Below are positions 33,220 through 42,090 of a DNA stretch of 64,000 bases, piece by piece. Positions within the stretch are counted from its first letter, which is position 1. The number at the start of each line of letters is the position of its first letter. Made by a program: the position numbers and the translations under genes. Location of the stretch: NCBI RefSeq assembly GCF_001718795.1, contig NZ_CP013438.1, positions 930,001 to 994,000 on the forward strand. Reading direction: 5' to 3'. The notes below the pieces were generated by a model. That model was not told the DNA's origin, did not search any database, and was given only the letters and a program-made list of their open reading frames with translations. Source of the stretch: Burkholderia latens (lineage in GTDB: Bacteria; Pseudomonadota; Gammaproteobacteria; Burkholderiales; Burkholderiaceae).

Positions 33220-33980
33220 AGACGGCGCGCGTGATCTACAACGGCGCACTGCATGCGGCCGAACCGGCCGGCGACGGTGCGATCCGGCTCGACACGGGGC
33301 GCGTAATGGCGGAGGGCGCCGTGACGTGGCTGCCGCCCGTCGCGCCGCGCACGACGTTCGCGCTCGGCCTCAACTACGCGGACCACGCGAAGGAACTCGC
33401 GTTCAACGCGCCGAGCGAACCGCTGATCTTTCTGAAGGGACCCAACACGTTCATCGGCCACCGGTCGCACACGGTGCGGCCGGCGGACGCGACGCACATG
33501 CACTACGAATGCGAACTCGCGGTGGTGATCGGCCGCCCGGCGCGCAACGTGAGCCGTGCTCGGGCGATCGACTACGTGGGCGGCTACACGGTTGCGAACG
33601 ACTACGCGATTCGCGACTACCTTGAAAACTACTACCGCCCGAACCTGCGCGTGAAGAACCGCGATACCTGCACGCCGCTCGGGCCGTGGTTCGTCAGCCG
33701 CGACGAGATTGGCGATGCGGGCGACCTGATGCTGCGCACGACGGTGAACGGCACGCAGACGCAGCGCGGCAGCACGCGCGACATGATCTTCGACGTCCCC
33801 GCGCTGATCGAGCACATCAGCAGTTTCATGACGCTCTCGCCGGGCGACGTGATCCTGACTGGCACGCCCGAAGGGCTGGCCGACACGAAGCCGGGCGACG
33901 AGGTCGTGACCGAAATCGAAGGAATCGGCCGGCTCGTGAATACGATCGTCGGCGAAGCAGACTACTATCGCGCCGGCTGA
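33216..33980 (+). CDS. hpaG2: HpaG C-terminal-type isomerase/decarboxylase subunit
   Basis: 254 aa FAH-fold enzyme. The family core is clear: LGLNYADHAKEL, PLIFLKGPNTFIGH, then YECELAVVIGRPARN with metal-binding Glu residues, GYTVANDYAIRDY, and TLSPGDVILTGTPEG. Works with HpaG1 to decarboxylate and isomerise the ring-cleavage product. ATG overlaps the hpaG1 stop (ATGA), indicating coupled translation and roughly equal amounts. Confidence 0.93.
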   Translation: MKTARVIYNGALHAAEPAGDGAIRLDTGRVMAEGAVTWLPPVAPRTTFALGLNYADHAKELAFNAPSEPLIFLKGPNTFIGHRSHTVRPADATHMHYECELAVVIGRPARNVSRARAIDYVGGYTVANDYAIRDYLENYYRPNLRVKNRDTCTPLGPWFVSRDEIGDAGDLMLRTTVNGTQTQRGSTRDMIFDVPALIEHISSFMTLSPGDVILTGTPEGLADTKPGDEVVTEIEGIGRLVNTIVGEADYYRAG

Positions 33981-34002
33981 ACCGGCCGCCCAAGGAGAGC
34001 AC

Positions 34003-35466
34003 ATGACCATCAAGCACTGGATCGACGGCCGCGAAGTCGGGAGCCGCGAGACTTTCACGACGCTGAATCCGGCGACGGGCGACGTGATTACCGACGTCGC
34101 GTCGGGTGGCGAGGCCGAAGTCGACGCGGCCGTGCGTGCGGCCAGGGAAGCGTTTCCGAAGTGGGCGAGCACGCCGGCGAAGGAGCGCGCGAAGCTGATG
34201 CGCAAGCTCGGCGAGCTGATCGAGAAGAACGTGCCGATGCTCGCAGCGCTCGAAACGCAAGACACCGGCCTGCCGATCGCGCAGACGAGCAAGCAGCTGA
34301 TTCCGCGCGCATCCGAGAACTTCAACTTCTTCGCGGAGGTGTGCGTGCAGATGAACGGCCGCACGTACCCGGTCGACGACCAGATGCTCAACTACACGTT
34401 GTACCAGCCGGTCGGCGTATGCGCGCTGGTGTCGCCGTGGAACGTGCCGTTCATGACGGCGACGTGGAAGACGGCGCCGTGTCTCGCGCTCGGCAATACG
34501 GCCGTGCTGAAGATGTCGGAGCTGTCGCCGCTGACGGCCGACCAGCTTGGCCGGCTCGCGCTCGAAGCCGGTATTCCGCCGGGCGTGCTGAACGTCGTGC
34601 ACGGGTATGGCGCGACGGCCGGCGACGCACTCGTGCGCCATCCCGACGTGCGTGCGGTGTCGTTTACGGGCGGCACGGTCACCGGCAAGCGGATCATGGA
34701 ACGCGCGGGCCTGAAGAAATACTCGATGGAGCTCGGCGGCAAGTCGCCGGTATTGATCTTCGACGACGCCGATTTCGACCGCGCGCTCGATGCGTCGCTG
34801 TTCACGATCTTTTCGATCAACGGCGAGCGGTGTACCGCGGGCTCGCGGATCTTCGTGCAGCGCACGATCTACGACCGTTTCGTGCAGGAATTCGCGCGCC
34901 GCGCGAACAACCTGGTGGTCGGCGATCCGTCCGATCCGGCGACGCAGCTCGGCGCGATGATCACGCGGCAGCACTGGGAAAAGGTGACGGGCTACATCCG
35001 GATCGGCGAGCACGAAGGCGCGCGCGTGGTCGCGGGCGGCGCGGACAAGCCGGCGGGGCTCGCCGATCATCTGCGCGACGGCAACTTCGTGCGGCCGACC
35101 GTGTTCGCCGACGTCGACAACCGGATGCGCATCGCGCAGGAAGAGATTTTCGGCCCGGTCGCGTGTCTGATTCCGTTCGACAACGAGGAAGAAGGGCTGC
35201 GGCTCGCGAACGACACGTCGTACGGGCTCGCGTCGTACCTCTGGACGCAGGACGTCGGCAAGGTGCATCGTCTCGCGCGCGGCATCGAGGCGGGGATGGT
35301 GTTCGTGAACAGTCAAAACGTGCGCGATCTGCGCCAGCCGTTCGGCGGAGTGAAGGAGTCGGGCACCGGGCGCGAGGGCGGCGAATACAGCTTCGAGGTG
35401 TTCGCGGAAATCAAGAACGTGTGCATTTCGATGGGCTCGCATCACATTCCGCGCTGGGGCGTTTAA
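34003..35466 (+). CDS. hpaE: 5-carboxymethyl-2-hydroxymuconate semialdehyde dehydrogenase
   Basis: 487 aa, standard aldehyde dehydrogenase. SPWNVPFMTATWKTAPCLA in the NAD site, ELGGKSPVLIF with the general-base Glu, and the catalytic Cys in NGERCTAGSRIFVQ near residue 276. Oxidises 5-carboxymethyl-2-hydroxymuconate semialdehyde to the acid. AAGGAG lies 6 bp before ATG 34003; 22 bp after hpaG2. Confidence 0.95.
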   Translation: MTIKHWIDGREVGSRETFTTLNPATGDVITDVASGGEAEVDAAVRAAREAFPKWASTPAKERAKLMRKLGELIEKNVPMLAALETQDTGLPIAQTSKQLIPRASENFNFFAEVCVQMNGRTYPVDDQMLNYTLYQPVGVCALVSPWNVPFMTATWKTAPCLALGNTAVLKMSELSPLTADQLGRLALEAGIPPGVLNVVHGYGATAGDALVRHPDVRAVSFTGGTVTGKRIMERAGLKKYSMELGGKSPVLIFDDADFDRALDASLFTIFSINGERCTAGSRIFVQRTIYDRFVQEFARRANNLVVGDPSDPATQLGAMITRQHWEKVTGYIRIGEHEGARVVAGGADKPAGLADHLRDGNFVRPTVFADVDNRMRIAQEEIFGPVACLIPFDNEEEGLRLANDTSYGLASYLWTQDVGKVHRLARGIEAGMVFVNSQNVRDLRQPFGGVKESGTGREGGEYSFEVFAEIKNVCISMGSHHIPRWGV

Positions 35467-35543
35467 CGGGCGCGGGCCGTTGCGCCGCACGCGCACGGCA
35501 ACGACGCCGCAACGACGCCGCCACAACGATACGGAGACACACG

Positions 35544-36392
35544 ATGGGCAAACTGTCCCTCGCCGCGAAGATCACGCACGTGCCGTCGATGTACCTGTCG
35601 GAGCTGCCCGGCAGGCATCACGGTTGCCGCGAAGCGGCGATCCGCGGCCACCGGCTGATCGGCGAGCGCTGCCGCGCGCTCGGCGTCGACACGATCGTCG
35701 TGTCGGACGTGCACTGGCTGGTCAACGCCGGCTATCACGTGAACTGCAACGCGCGGTTTTCGGGCAAGTACACGAGCAACGAGCTGCCGCATTTCATCCG
35801 CGACATGGAGTACGCGTATCCGGGCAATCCGGCACTCGGCCGCCTGATCGCCGAGACGGCGACCGAGCGCGGCATCGCGACGCGCGCGCACGAGATCGAC
35901 AGCCTCGAACTCGAATACGGCACGCTCGTGCCGATGCGTTACATGAACGCCGACCAGCACTTCAAGGTCGTGTCGATTGCCGGCTGGTGCATGTGGCATC
36001 AGCTCGACGAGAGCCGACGCTTCGGCGAGGCGTTGCTCGACGCGATCGAAAAGAGCGAGTCGAACGTCGCGTTCCTCGCGAGCGGTTCGCTGTCGCACCG
36101 CTTCAACGACAACGGCAGCCCCGAAGAATCGATCCACGCGATCAGCCGCGAATTCTTCCGGCAGGTCGATCTGCGCGTGGTGGAGCTGTGGAAGCAGGGC
36201 GATTTCAAGACGTTTTGCGCGATGCTGCCCGAGTACAACACGCATTGTCATGGCGAAGGCGGCATGCACGACACCGCGATGCTGCTGGGCCTGCTGGGCT
36301 GGGATCGCTACGACAAGCCGGTCGAAATCGTCACCGATTATTTCGCGAGCTCGGGCACCGGGCAGATCAACGCGATCTTCCCGCTCGCGTGA
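35544..36392 (+). CDS. hpaD: 3,4-dihydroxyphenylacetate 2,3-dioxygenase
   Basis: 282 aa class III (LigB-type) extradiol dioxygenase that opens the homoprotocatechuate ring. HVPSMYLSELPGRHHGCREAA supplies N-terminal active-site histidines; VVSDVHWLVNAGYHVN and LASGSLSHRFNDNG carry further family motifs. Length matches E. coli HpaD. Start ATG 35544 with GGAGA upstream. Confidence 0.94.
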   Translation: MGKLSLAAKITHVPSMYLSELPGRHHGCREAAIRGHRLIGERCRALGVDTIVVSDVHWLVNAGYHVNCNARFSGKYTSNELPHFIRDMEYAYPGNPALGRLIAETATERGIATRAHEIDSLELEYGTLVPMRYMNADQHFKVVSIAGWCMWHQLDESRRFGEALLDAIEKSESNVAFLASGSLSHRFNDNGSPEESIHAISREFFRQVDLRVVELWKQGDFKTFCAMLPEYNTHCHGEGGMHDTAMLLGLLGWDRYDKPVEIVTDYFASSGTGQINAIFPLA

Positions 36393-36421
36393 GCGTCGCA
36401 TCACCTATCCGGAGCATTGCC

Positions 36422-36814
36422 ATGCCACACATCGTCGTCGAATACACCGCGAACATCCGCGACGACGCGCGCATTCCCGTGCTGCTGCGCACGATCAACG
36501 CAACGCTGATCGCGCAGGGCGGCGTGTTTCCGACGGGCGGCATCCGCTCGCGCGCGATCGAGCTGCAGGATTACTGCGTCGCCGACGGCTCGGAGGACGA
36601 CGCATTCGTCCACGTGACGCTGAAAATCGGCGCGGGCCGCAGCGACGAAACGAAGAAAGCCGCGTGCGACGCGCTGTTCGATGCGATCACTGCGCATTTC
36701 TCGGCGTTGTATGCGAGGCGCTATCTCGCGCTGTCGATGGAGCTGACCGAGTTCAGCGAAAGCGGCTCTTACAAGCGCAACAACATTCACGCCCGTTACA
36801 AGCGTGCCGGCTGA
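36422..36814 (+). CDS. hpaF: 5-carboxymethyl-2-hydroxymuconate delta-isomerase
   Basis: 130 aa, tautomerase-superfamily fold starting MPHIVVEYTANI with the catalytic N-terminal proline exposed after Met removal. GGIRSRAIELQDYCVADG is the second family motif. Isomerises 5-carboxymethyl-2-hydroxymuconate before decarboxylation. Length is normal; 29 bp after hpaD. Confidence 0.94.
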   Translation: MPHIVVEYTANIRDDARIPVLLRTINATLIAQGGVFPTGGIRSRAIELQDYCVADGSEDDAFVHVTLKIGAGRSDETKKAACDALFDAITAHFSALYARRYLALSMELTEFSESGSYKRNNIHARYKRAG

Positions 36815-36833
36815 ACCCGTCCCCGACCCGATC

Positions 36834-37637
36834 ATGCTCGAATCCGCCCTCATCGACCAGCTCGCACGACGCCTGCACGACGCCGAGCGTGCACGCAAGC
36901 AGATCCGCCAGATCTCGCTCGACCATCCCGACATCACGATCGACGACGCCTATGCGATCCAGCGCGCGTGGGTCGCGCTGAAGCTCGCCGAAGGCCGCAC
37001 GCTGAAGGGGCACAAGATCGGCCTCACGTCGAAGGCGATGCAGAATACGTCGCAGATCGACGAGCCCGATTTCGGCGCGCTGCTCGACGACATGTTCTTC
37101 GACGATGGCGGCACGATACCCACCGCACGCTTCATCGTGCCGCGCGTCGAGGTCGAACTCGCGTTCGTGCTCGGCAAGCGGCTCAGCGGCCCGAACTGCA
37201 CGATCTTCGACGTGTACGACGCGGTCGACTACGTGGTGCCGGCGCTCGAGATCATCGATGCGCGCAGTCAGTCGATCGACCCGGACACGAACCGGCCGCG
37301 CAAGGTGTTCGACACGATCGCCGACAATGCAGCGAACGCGGGGGTCGTGATCGGCGGGCGCCCGGTGCGGCCGCAGGACGTCGACTTGCGCTGGGTCGCG
37401 GCGATCATGTCGCGCAACGGCGTGGTCGAGGAGACGGGCGTCGCTGCGGGCGTGCTCAATCATCCGGCCAACGGGGTCGCGTGGCTCGCCAACCGGCTGT
37501 CGCGCTTCGACGTCGCACTGGAGCCGGGGCAGATCGTGCTCGGCGGGTCGTTTACGCGGCCGTGCGCGGCGCGGCCGGGCGACACGTTCAGCGTCGACTA
37601 CGGCCCGCTCGGCACGATTCAGTGTTATTTCGAGTGA
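36834..37637 (+). CDS. hpaH: 2-oxo-hept-4-ene-1,7-dioate hydratase
   Basis: 267 aa, exactly the E. coli HpaH length from the ATG at 36834 ([14 protein letters not shown]); a GTG 10 codons upstream is less likely because it would overlap the end of hpaF. Motifs: [29 protein letters not shown], and [14 protein letters not shown] with metal-binding Glu residues. Adds water to the dienoate before aldol cleavage. Confidence 0.94.
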   Translation: MLESALIDQLARRLHDAERARKQIRQISLDHPDITIDDAYAIQRAWVALKLAEGRTLKGHKIGLTSKAMQNTSQIDEPDFGALLDDMFFDDGGTIPTARFIVPRVEVELAFVLGKRLSGPNCTIFDVYDAVDYVVPALEIIDARSQSIDPDTNRPRKVFDTIADNAANAGVVIGGRPVRPQDVDLRWVAAIMSRNGVVEETGVAAGVLNHPANGVAWLANRLSRFDVALEPGQIVLGGSFTRPCAARPGDTFSVDYGPLGTIQCYFE

Positions 37638-37649
37638 GGCAAGCGGACG

Positions 37650-38456
37650 ATGCAGATTCCGTCGAATGGCTTCAAGGCTGCGCTCGCGCGCGGCGATGTG
37701 CAGGTCGGGCTGTGGCTGGGGCTGGCGAATCCGTACAGTGCCGAAGTCGTCGCCGGCGCCGGCTTCGACTGGCTGCTGATCGACGGCGAACATGCGCCGA
37801 ACACGGTGCCGACGATTCTCGCGCAGTTGCAGGCGATCGCGCCTTATCCGTCGCATCCGGTCGTGCGCGTGCCCTGGAACGATCCGGTGATCGTCAAGCA
37901 GGTGCTCGATCTCGGCGCGCAGACGCTGCTCGTGCCGATGGTGCAAAGCGCCGACGAAGCGCGCGCGGCGGTGGCCGCGACCCGTTATCCGCCGCACGGG
38001 ATTCGCGGCGTCGGCAGCGCGCTCGCGCGTGCGTCGCGATGGAATCGGGTCGACGATTACCTGCATCGCGCGAACGACGAAATGGCCGTGCTCGTGCAGG
38101 TCGAGACGCGCGCGGGCCTCGACGCGATCGACGCGATTGCCGACGTGGAAGGCGTTGACGGCGTGTTCATCGGGCCGGCCGATCTGGCCGCCGATCTCGG
38201 ACATCTCGGCAACCCCGCGCATCCGGACGTGCAGCACGCGATCGACAGTGCGATCCGCGCGATCGACGCGGCCGGTAAGGCGCCCGGCATCCTCAGCGCG
38301 GACGAGGCGGCCGCGCGGCGTTATCTGGACGCGGGTGCGGTATTCGTCGCGGTTGGCGTCGATACGACGTTGCTGGCGAGGAGCGCCGAGCGGTTAGCCG
38401 CACAGTTCAAAGGCCGGGCCGCAGGCGCGGTGAAGAAGGGCGACGGCGCGTATTGA
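37650..38456 (+). CDS. hpaI: 4-hydroxy-2-oxoheptanedioate aldolase
   Basis: 268 aa class II aldolase of the HpcH/HpaI family. [13 protein letters not shown] with the catalytic His, [26 protein letters not shown] and [15 protein letters not shown] with metal ligands. Splits the last intermediate into pyruvate and succinate semialdehyde. Last gene of the hpa operon; no clear terminator follows. Confidence 0.95.
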   Translation: MQIPSNGFKAALARGDVQVGLWLGLANPYSAEVVAGAGFDWLLIDGEHAPNTVPTILAQLQAIAPYPSHPVVRVPWNDPVIVKQVLDLGAQTLLVPMVQSADEARAAVAATRYPPHGIRGVGSALARASRWNRVDDYLHRANDEMAVLVQVETRAGLDAIDAIADVEGVDGVFIGPADLAADLGHLGNPAHPDVQHAIDSAIRAIDAAGKAPGILSADEAAARRYLDAGAVFVAVGVDTTLLARSAERLAAQFKGRAAGAVKKGDGAY

Positions 38457-38991
38457 ACGAAGCGAGCGTGCGGTGGCCAGCGACGGATGGACTGACGTTT
38501 TCCGCACGCACCCGATCGCGCCGCGTCGCCCGAATGGGTTTCGTCCTGCCGGACAAGCCGGCATCGCTGCATGCGTGTTCGGACCCGACGTATTACGAGC
38601 CACAGCGCGATCGGACGAGTGCCAATGCTATGGCGACACTTGCGCCGCAACCAGTCTCAATAAAAATATTCATATTGCGTTAAGTCGCCGTATTAAAAAT
38701 ACCCGCTAATTTCGGACGAAGTATGCGTTTTTGATATTTAAATTCGATCTCGTCCTATAGATAAAAACTAGATTTTATAATTAATTACGGGTTATGCGCT
38801 TTCGTGTTGCATCGGCTGAAATTGTATGTGATTATCAATTTCATCCTGATGTAGGCGTGCATGCGCTTGTCGGTATAAATTTGGTGGATTTTGCGGCTTC
38901 ATGCTGTCGATTAATCTATTAAATCAAGGTCGCATCAGGATGTCCGTCGAACCCGTTTTTTATTGGCTGGTTTAATTTTTGGGTGGCGTAT
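38457..38991. other. AT-rich intergenic region after hpaI
   Basis: 535 bp. From about 38,640 the base composition drops sharply, with runs such as AATAAAAATATT and TTTTATAATTAATTA, unlike the surrounding GC-rich coding DNA. A short inverted repeat GTATT-AAA-AATAC lies near 38691-38703. No gene recognised. The composition continues into the following lipoprotein gene, suggesting acquired DNA or a silenced promoter region. Confidence 0.6.
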
Positions 38992-39348
38992 ATGGTGAGG
39001 TCCATCGTATCGGTTGTTGTGGTCGGTGCTGTATTGACCGGTTGCGGTTTTGATTCCCTGAGCGTGTTGCGAGATCAAAAAATCGCTGACCTGATGAGTG
39101 TGGGAGTGACCAAGCAGCAGGTTATTGCCGAATGGGGCGAGCCGATCGATACGATCGACACCATGAACGGCCGCGGTGTCTGCTTCGACTACAAGCGGCG
39201 TCTGTCCAACGGGAACACCATCCCGGTTTATGTCGGGTTTCGCAATTCAGATAATCGAGTCGTCGCGAATGGCGTCTCGATTACGTGCCGACAAGCGCTG
39301 GATGCCGGCCATCTGAACACGTTGGAGCTACCTAAGCAGCGTTATTGA
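38992..39348 (+). CDS. Small lipoprotein, SmpA/BamE-like fold
   Basis: 118 aa. MVRSIVSVVVVGAVLTGCG is a lipoprotein signal with lipobox LTGC. The body (VGVTKQQVIAEWGEPIDTID, then a central CFDYKRRL strand and a final SITC Cys) resembles the small SmpA/OmlA (BamE) fold of outer-membrane-associated lipoproteins. Its GC content is lower than its neighbours, and it follows an AT-rich stretch; likely horizontally acquired. A GTG at 38983 is the alternative start; GGGTGG before ATG 38992 favours the shorter form. Confidence 0.72.
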   Translation: MVRSIVSVVVVGAVLTGCGFDSLSVLRDQKIADLMSVGVTKQQVIAEWGEPIDTIDTMNGRGVCFDYKRRLSNGNTIPVYVGFRNSDNRVVANGVSITCRQALDAGHLNTLELPKQRY

Positions 39349-39484
39349 GCTCGTCGCGTCGTTGTTGTCGATTCTTCATGGCAGCTAAGCGGGCGGTTCC
39401 AAGGACGGTAGCCGCGATCGCGCGAACCAGCGCAACGACGCTTATTGCGCGTGCCGTCTTGCGACCGGCGTTGCCTGCGCCGCG

Positions 39485-40276
39485 CTACGCGTCGGCGGAC
39501 GGCGCCGCATCGCGATACCGCCCCGGCGTCGTGCCGAGCGCGCGCCGGAACATGTCGATGAACGCGCTGACGTTGTCGTAGCCAAGGTCGAGCGCGATCG
39601 CCGTTACCGGCACGCCATCGGCGATTTTTTCGAGCGCGCGCATCAGCCGCGCCTGCTGACGCCACTGCGCGAACGTCAACCCGGTTTCGGCGACGAAGCG
39701 GCGGCTCAGCGTGCGCGCGCTGATGCCGGCCCATTCGGCCCATTCCTCCAGCCGCCGATTGTCGGCGAGGTTCGTTGCGAGCGCATCGGTAATGCGCACG
39801 AGCCGCGCGTCGCGCGGCCGCGCAAGCGTCAGCGATCGCACTTCGGACGACGCGATCTCGTCGAGAATCACGTCGGCGATTCTGGTCTGCGCCGCGTCGA
39901 GCGCCGAGGCGTCCCAGCTTGCCGCGCGCAGCACGGCTTCGCGCAGCAACGGCGACGCGCGGATCGCGCGCGGCGTGTCGGGCAACGTCGCACAGCGCGC
40001 TTCGGCGACGAACGCCGACCATCCGGAAATCGGCCCGAACGAGCGCAGCGAATGCCGGCAATGCGGCGGAATCCAGATCGCATCAGTCGCTGGCACAACC
40101 CAGTCCTGATCGTCGAGGCCGATCGTCAGCAATCCGCTCGACGCACCGATGAGTTGACCGCGCGCATGCGCGTGCGGTGGCGTCACGCGCGGATCGCGTT
40201 GCGACAGGACGGCGGCGACAACGCACGGGCCGTCGTCGGATGTCACGAATCGGATGGGCAGGAGTGGATCGGACAT
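39485..40276 (-). CDS. AraC-family transcriptional regulator
   Basis: 263 aa. An N-terminal cupin sensor (TPPHAHARGQLIGASSG, IPPHCRHSL) and a C-terminal double HTH (WAEWAGISARTLSRRFVAETGLTFAQWRQ; ALDLGYDNVSAFIDMFRRALG). This layout matches regulators that control a neighbouring gene in response to a small molecule. The start MSDPLLPIRF (40276) follows a frame that continues upstream without homology. Divergent from a small gene and a quinone oxidoreductase gene, its likely targets. Confidence 0.9.
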   Translation of the reverse strand: MSDPLLPIRFVTSDDGPCVVAAVLSQRDPRVTPPHAHARGQLIGASSGLLTIGLDDQDWVVPATDAIWIPPHCRHSLRSFGPISGWSAFVAEARCATLPDTPRAIRASPLLREAVLRAASWDASALDAAQTRIADVILDEIASSEVRSLTLARPRDARLVRITDALATNLADNRRLEEWAEWAGISARTLSRRFVAETGLTFAQWRQQARLMRALEKIADGVPVTAIALDLGYDNVSAFIDMFRRALGTTPGRYRDAAPSADA

Positions 40277-40371
40277 GGCCGGATTGCAGTATTGAATGGC
40301 TGTTATACCGGAGATAGGCCGACATTGCACGCGTACACTGCGTCGGTCGATGACAACCGGAGTGCGATGCA

Positions 40372-40623
40372 ATGCGAGCCGATCAGATGCTTCCCGACAA
40401 TGCCGACCGAGTCGATATCGGCGGAACGACGATCCGCAAGGGCACGGTGGGCGCGTTCATCGCCAACGCACGCGTGCTCGCCGATCCCGGCGCGTCGGCG
40501 GCCGAGCGCGCGACGGCCGAAGCCGACCTGATCGACGCGTTGCCGGCGCTGCGGGCGCTCGGATTGTTCGACGTGCTCGAAGTGCGCGACGCGGCGCTGC
40601 GTGCATGGCTCGACGCGCATTGA
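40372..40623 (+). CDS. Small hypothetical protein, 83 aa
   Basis: Soluble, acidic, helix-rich protein (RVDIGGTTIRKGTVGAFIANARVL, then an Ala-rich helix). No recognised domain. Codon bias is normal for the genome. It lies between the AraC gene and the oxidoreductase gene on the latter's strand, 53 bp upstream of it, so probably co-transcribed. An internal ATG five codons downstream is an alternative start. Confidence 0.65.
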   Translation: MRADQMLPDNADRVDIGGTTIRKGTVGAFIANARVLADPGASAAERATAEADLIDALPALRALGLFDVLEVRDAALRAWLDAH

Positions 40624-40676
40624 GCGCGCTCGCCGGGTACGTTGCGAAACCAGACTTCAAACTGCAAGGAATCGAC

Positions 40677-41639
40677 ATGAAAGCAGCGGTCGTGGAGCGT
40701 GCCGGACAGCGTCCGGTTCATACGGACTTCGATGCGCCGTGTGCGTTGCCGGGCCATCGTCTGATCGACGTGACGGCATCCGCGCTGAGCCGGCTCGCGC
40801 AGGGGCGCGCGGCCGGCACGCATTATTCGTCCGTCGGCAGCTATCCGTTCGTCGTCGGCGTCGATGGCGTGGGGCGCGGCGACGATGGCAAGCGCGTGTA
40901 CTTCTTCGGCGCCTCCGCACCGTTCGGCGCGATGGCGGAACGCACGATCGTGCCCGATACGCAATGCGTGCCGTTGCCCGATGACCTCGACGACGTGCTC
41001 GCGGCGGCGATCGCGATTCCGGGAATGTCGTCTTGGGCGGCATTGGTTGAACGCGCGGGCTTTGCGCCGGGAGAAACGGTGCTGGTCAACGGCGCGACGG
41101 GTACGTCCGGCCGGCTGGCCGTGCGAATCGCGAAGCATCTCGGGGCCGCGAAAGTGATCGCGACGGGCCGCAATACGGCTGCGCTGGATGCGTTGCTGAG
41201 CGCCGGCGCCGACGCGGTCGTGCCGCTGCAGCAGGACGATGCGCAGCTTGCCCGCGCGCTGGATCCGCATTTCCGGGCTGGCGTGGACGTCGTGCTCGAC
41301 TACCTTTGGGGCGACAGCGCACGGGCATTGCTCATCGCGGCGGCAAAGGCTACCCCCGAAGGGCGGCGGCTGCGCTTCGTGCAGATCGGGTCGATCGGCG
41401 GCGCGGAGGTGCTGCTGCCGGGGGCCGTGCTGCGCGCGACGGCGATCGAATTGATGGGTAGCGGCCTCGGCAGCGTGCCGCTGCCGCGCTTGCTGGCGGC
41501 GATGCGCGGCGTGTTCGACGCCGCCGCGCCTGCGGGCCTCTCGGTGGACACGCGTGCCGTGCCGCTGTCGGCGGTCGGGGAATATTGGGGCGATGCCGAT
41601 AGCCGGGTGCGAACGGTGTTCGTGATGCAGACCGGGTGA
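40677..41639 (+). CDS. Quinone oxidoreductase-like MDR-family protein
   Basis: 320 aa zinc-independent medium-chain dehydrogenase/reductase. GroES-like N-terminus (MKAAVVERAGQRPVHTDF), a NADPH Rossmann motif (VLVNGATGTSGRLAVRIAKHLGA near residue 140) and a KVIATGRN strand end. No catalytic or structural zinc cysteines are visible, typical of QOR/YhdH-type enone or quinone reductases. AAGGA precedes ATG 40677. Probably regulated by the divergent AraC protein. Confidence 0.88.
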   Translation: MKAAVVERAGQRPVHTDFDAPCALPGHRLIDVTASALSRLAQGRAAGTHYSSVGSYPFVVGVDGVGRGDDGKRVYFFGASAPFGAMAERTIVPDTQCVPLPDDLDDVLAAAIAIPGMSSWAALVERAGFAPGETVLVNGATGTSGRLAVRIAKHLGAAKVIATGRNTAALDALLSAGADAVVPLQQDDAQLARALDPHFRAGVDVVLDYLWGDSARALLIAAAKATPEGRRLRFVQIGSIGGAEVLLPGAVLRATAIELMGSGLGSVPLPRLLAAMRGVFDAAAPAGLSVDTRAVPLSAVGEYWGDADSRVRTVFVMQTG

Positions 41640-42090
41640 ACCGCGGCTGGTGTGCAACACCGGCACCGGCCAGACGGGTGTCGGGACGTGTCGCGATCGC
41701 GCGTTTCACGTGTTCGCGCAGCGGGCGGCCCCGCAATCCGGATCGCGACGACGACAATCGCGAGCATCACGTCGAGCTTCCGAATTCTGCGCTGCGGCTG
41801 CTGGTCGACATCCTCGCACAGGGCGCCGAATGCAACGCGATCAAGGCGGCGTCCATTCATGCGTAACTGACCGCGCAGGAAGCAGCGGACCGGCTCAATG
41901 TGTCCCGTCCACAGCCGATCAAGTTGCGCGACTTGCATGCGCGGCCTGCCGCATCCCAAGACCGGCAATCATCGGCCGGTGGGAGTTCCCGATGTGATGC
42001 GCTACCGGGGAAAACGCGGCCCGTGCCCTTATCGCACGGAGGCGGGGCGGGCAGCGCCGCGTGCCGCCGCCTGCACCGTCAAGACAGAAC
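41640..42090. other. Convergent intergenic region
   Basis: 451 bp between the oxidoreductase (plus) and the porin (minus). Contains the HTH gene remnant at 41746-42018; nothing else recognised. Confidence 0.55.
41746..42018 (+). pseudogene. Decayed excisionase-type/antitoxin DNA-binding gene
   Basis: One frame reads ELPNSALRLLVDIL...IHA, then a TAA where related antitoxins have Glu, then LTAQEAADRLNVSRPQPIKL, the AlpA/excisionase-type HTH motif. After a frameshift the family's C-terminus continues as GNHRPVGVPDVMRYRGKR in another frame. At least one nonsense change and one frameshift separate pieces that align in order with small HTH antitoxins of PIN-toxin pairs. No toxin gene is adjacent. 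Confidence 0.6.
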
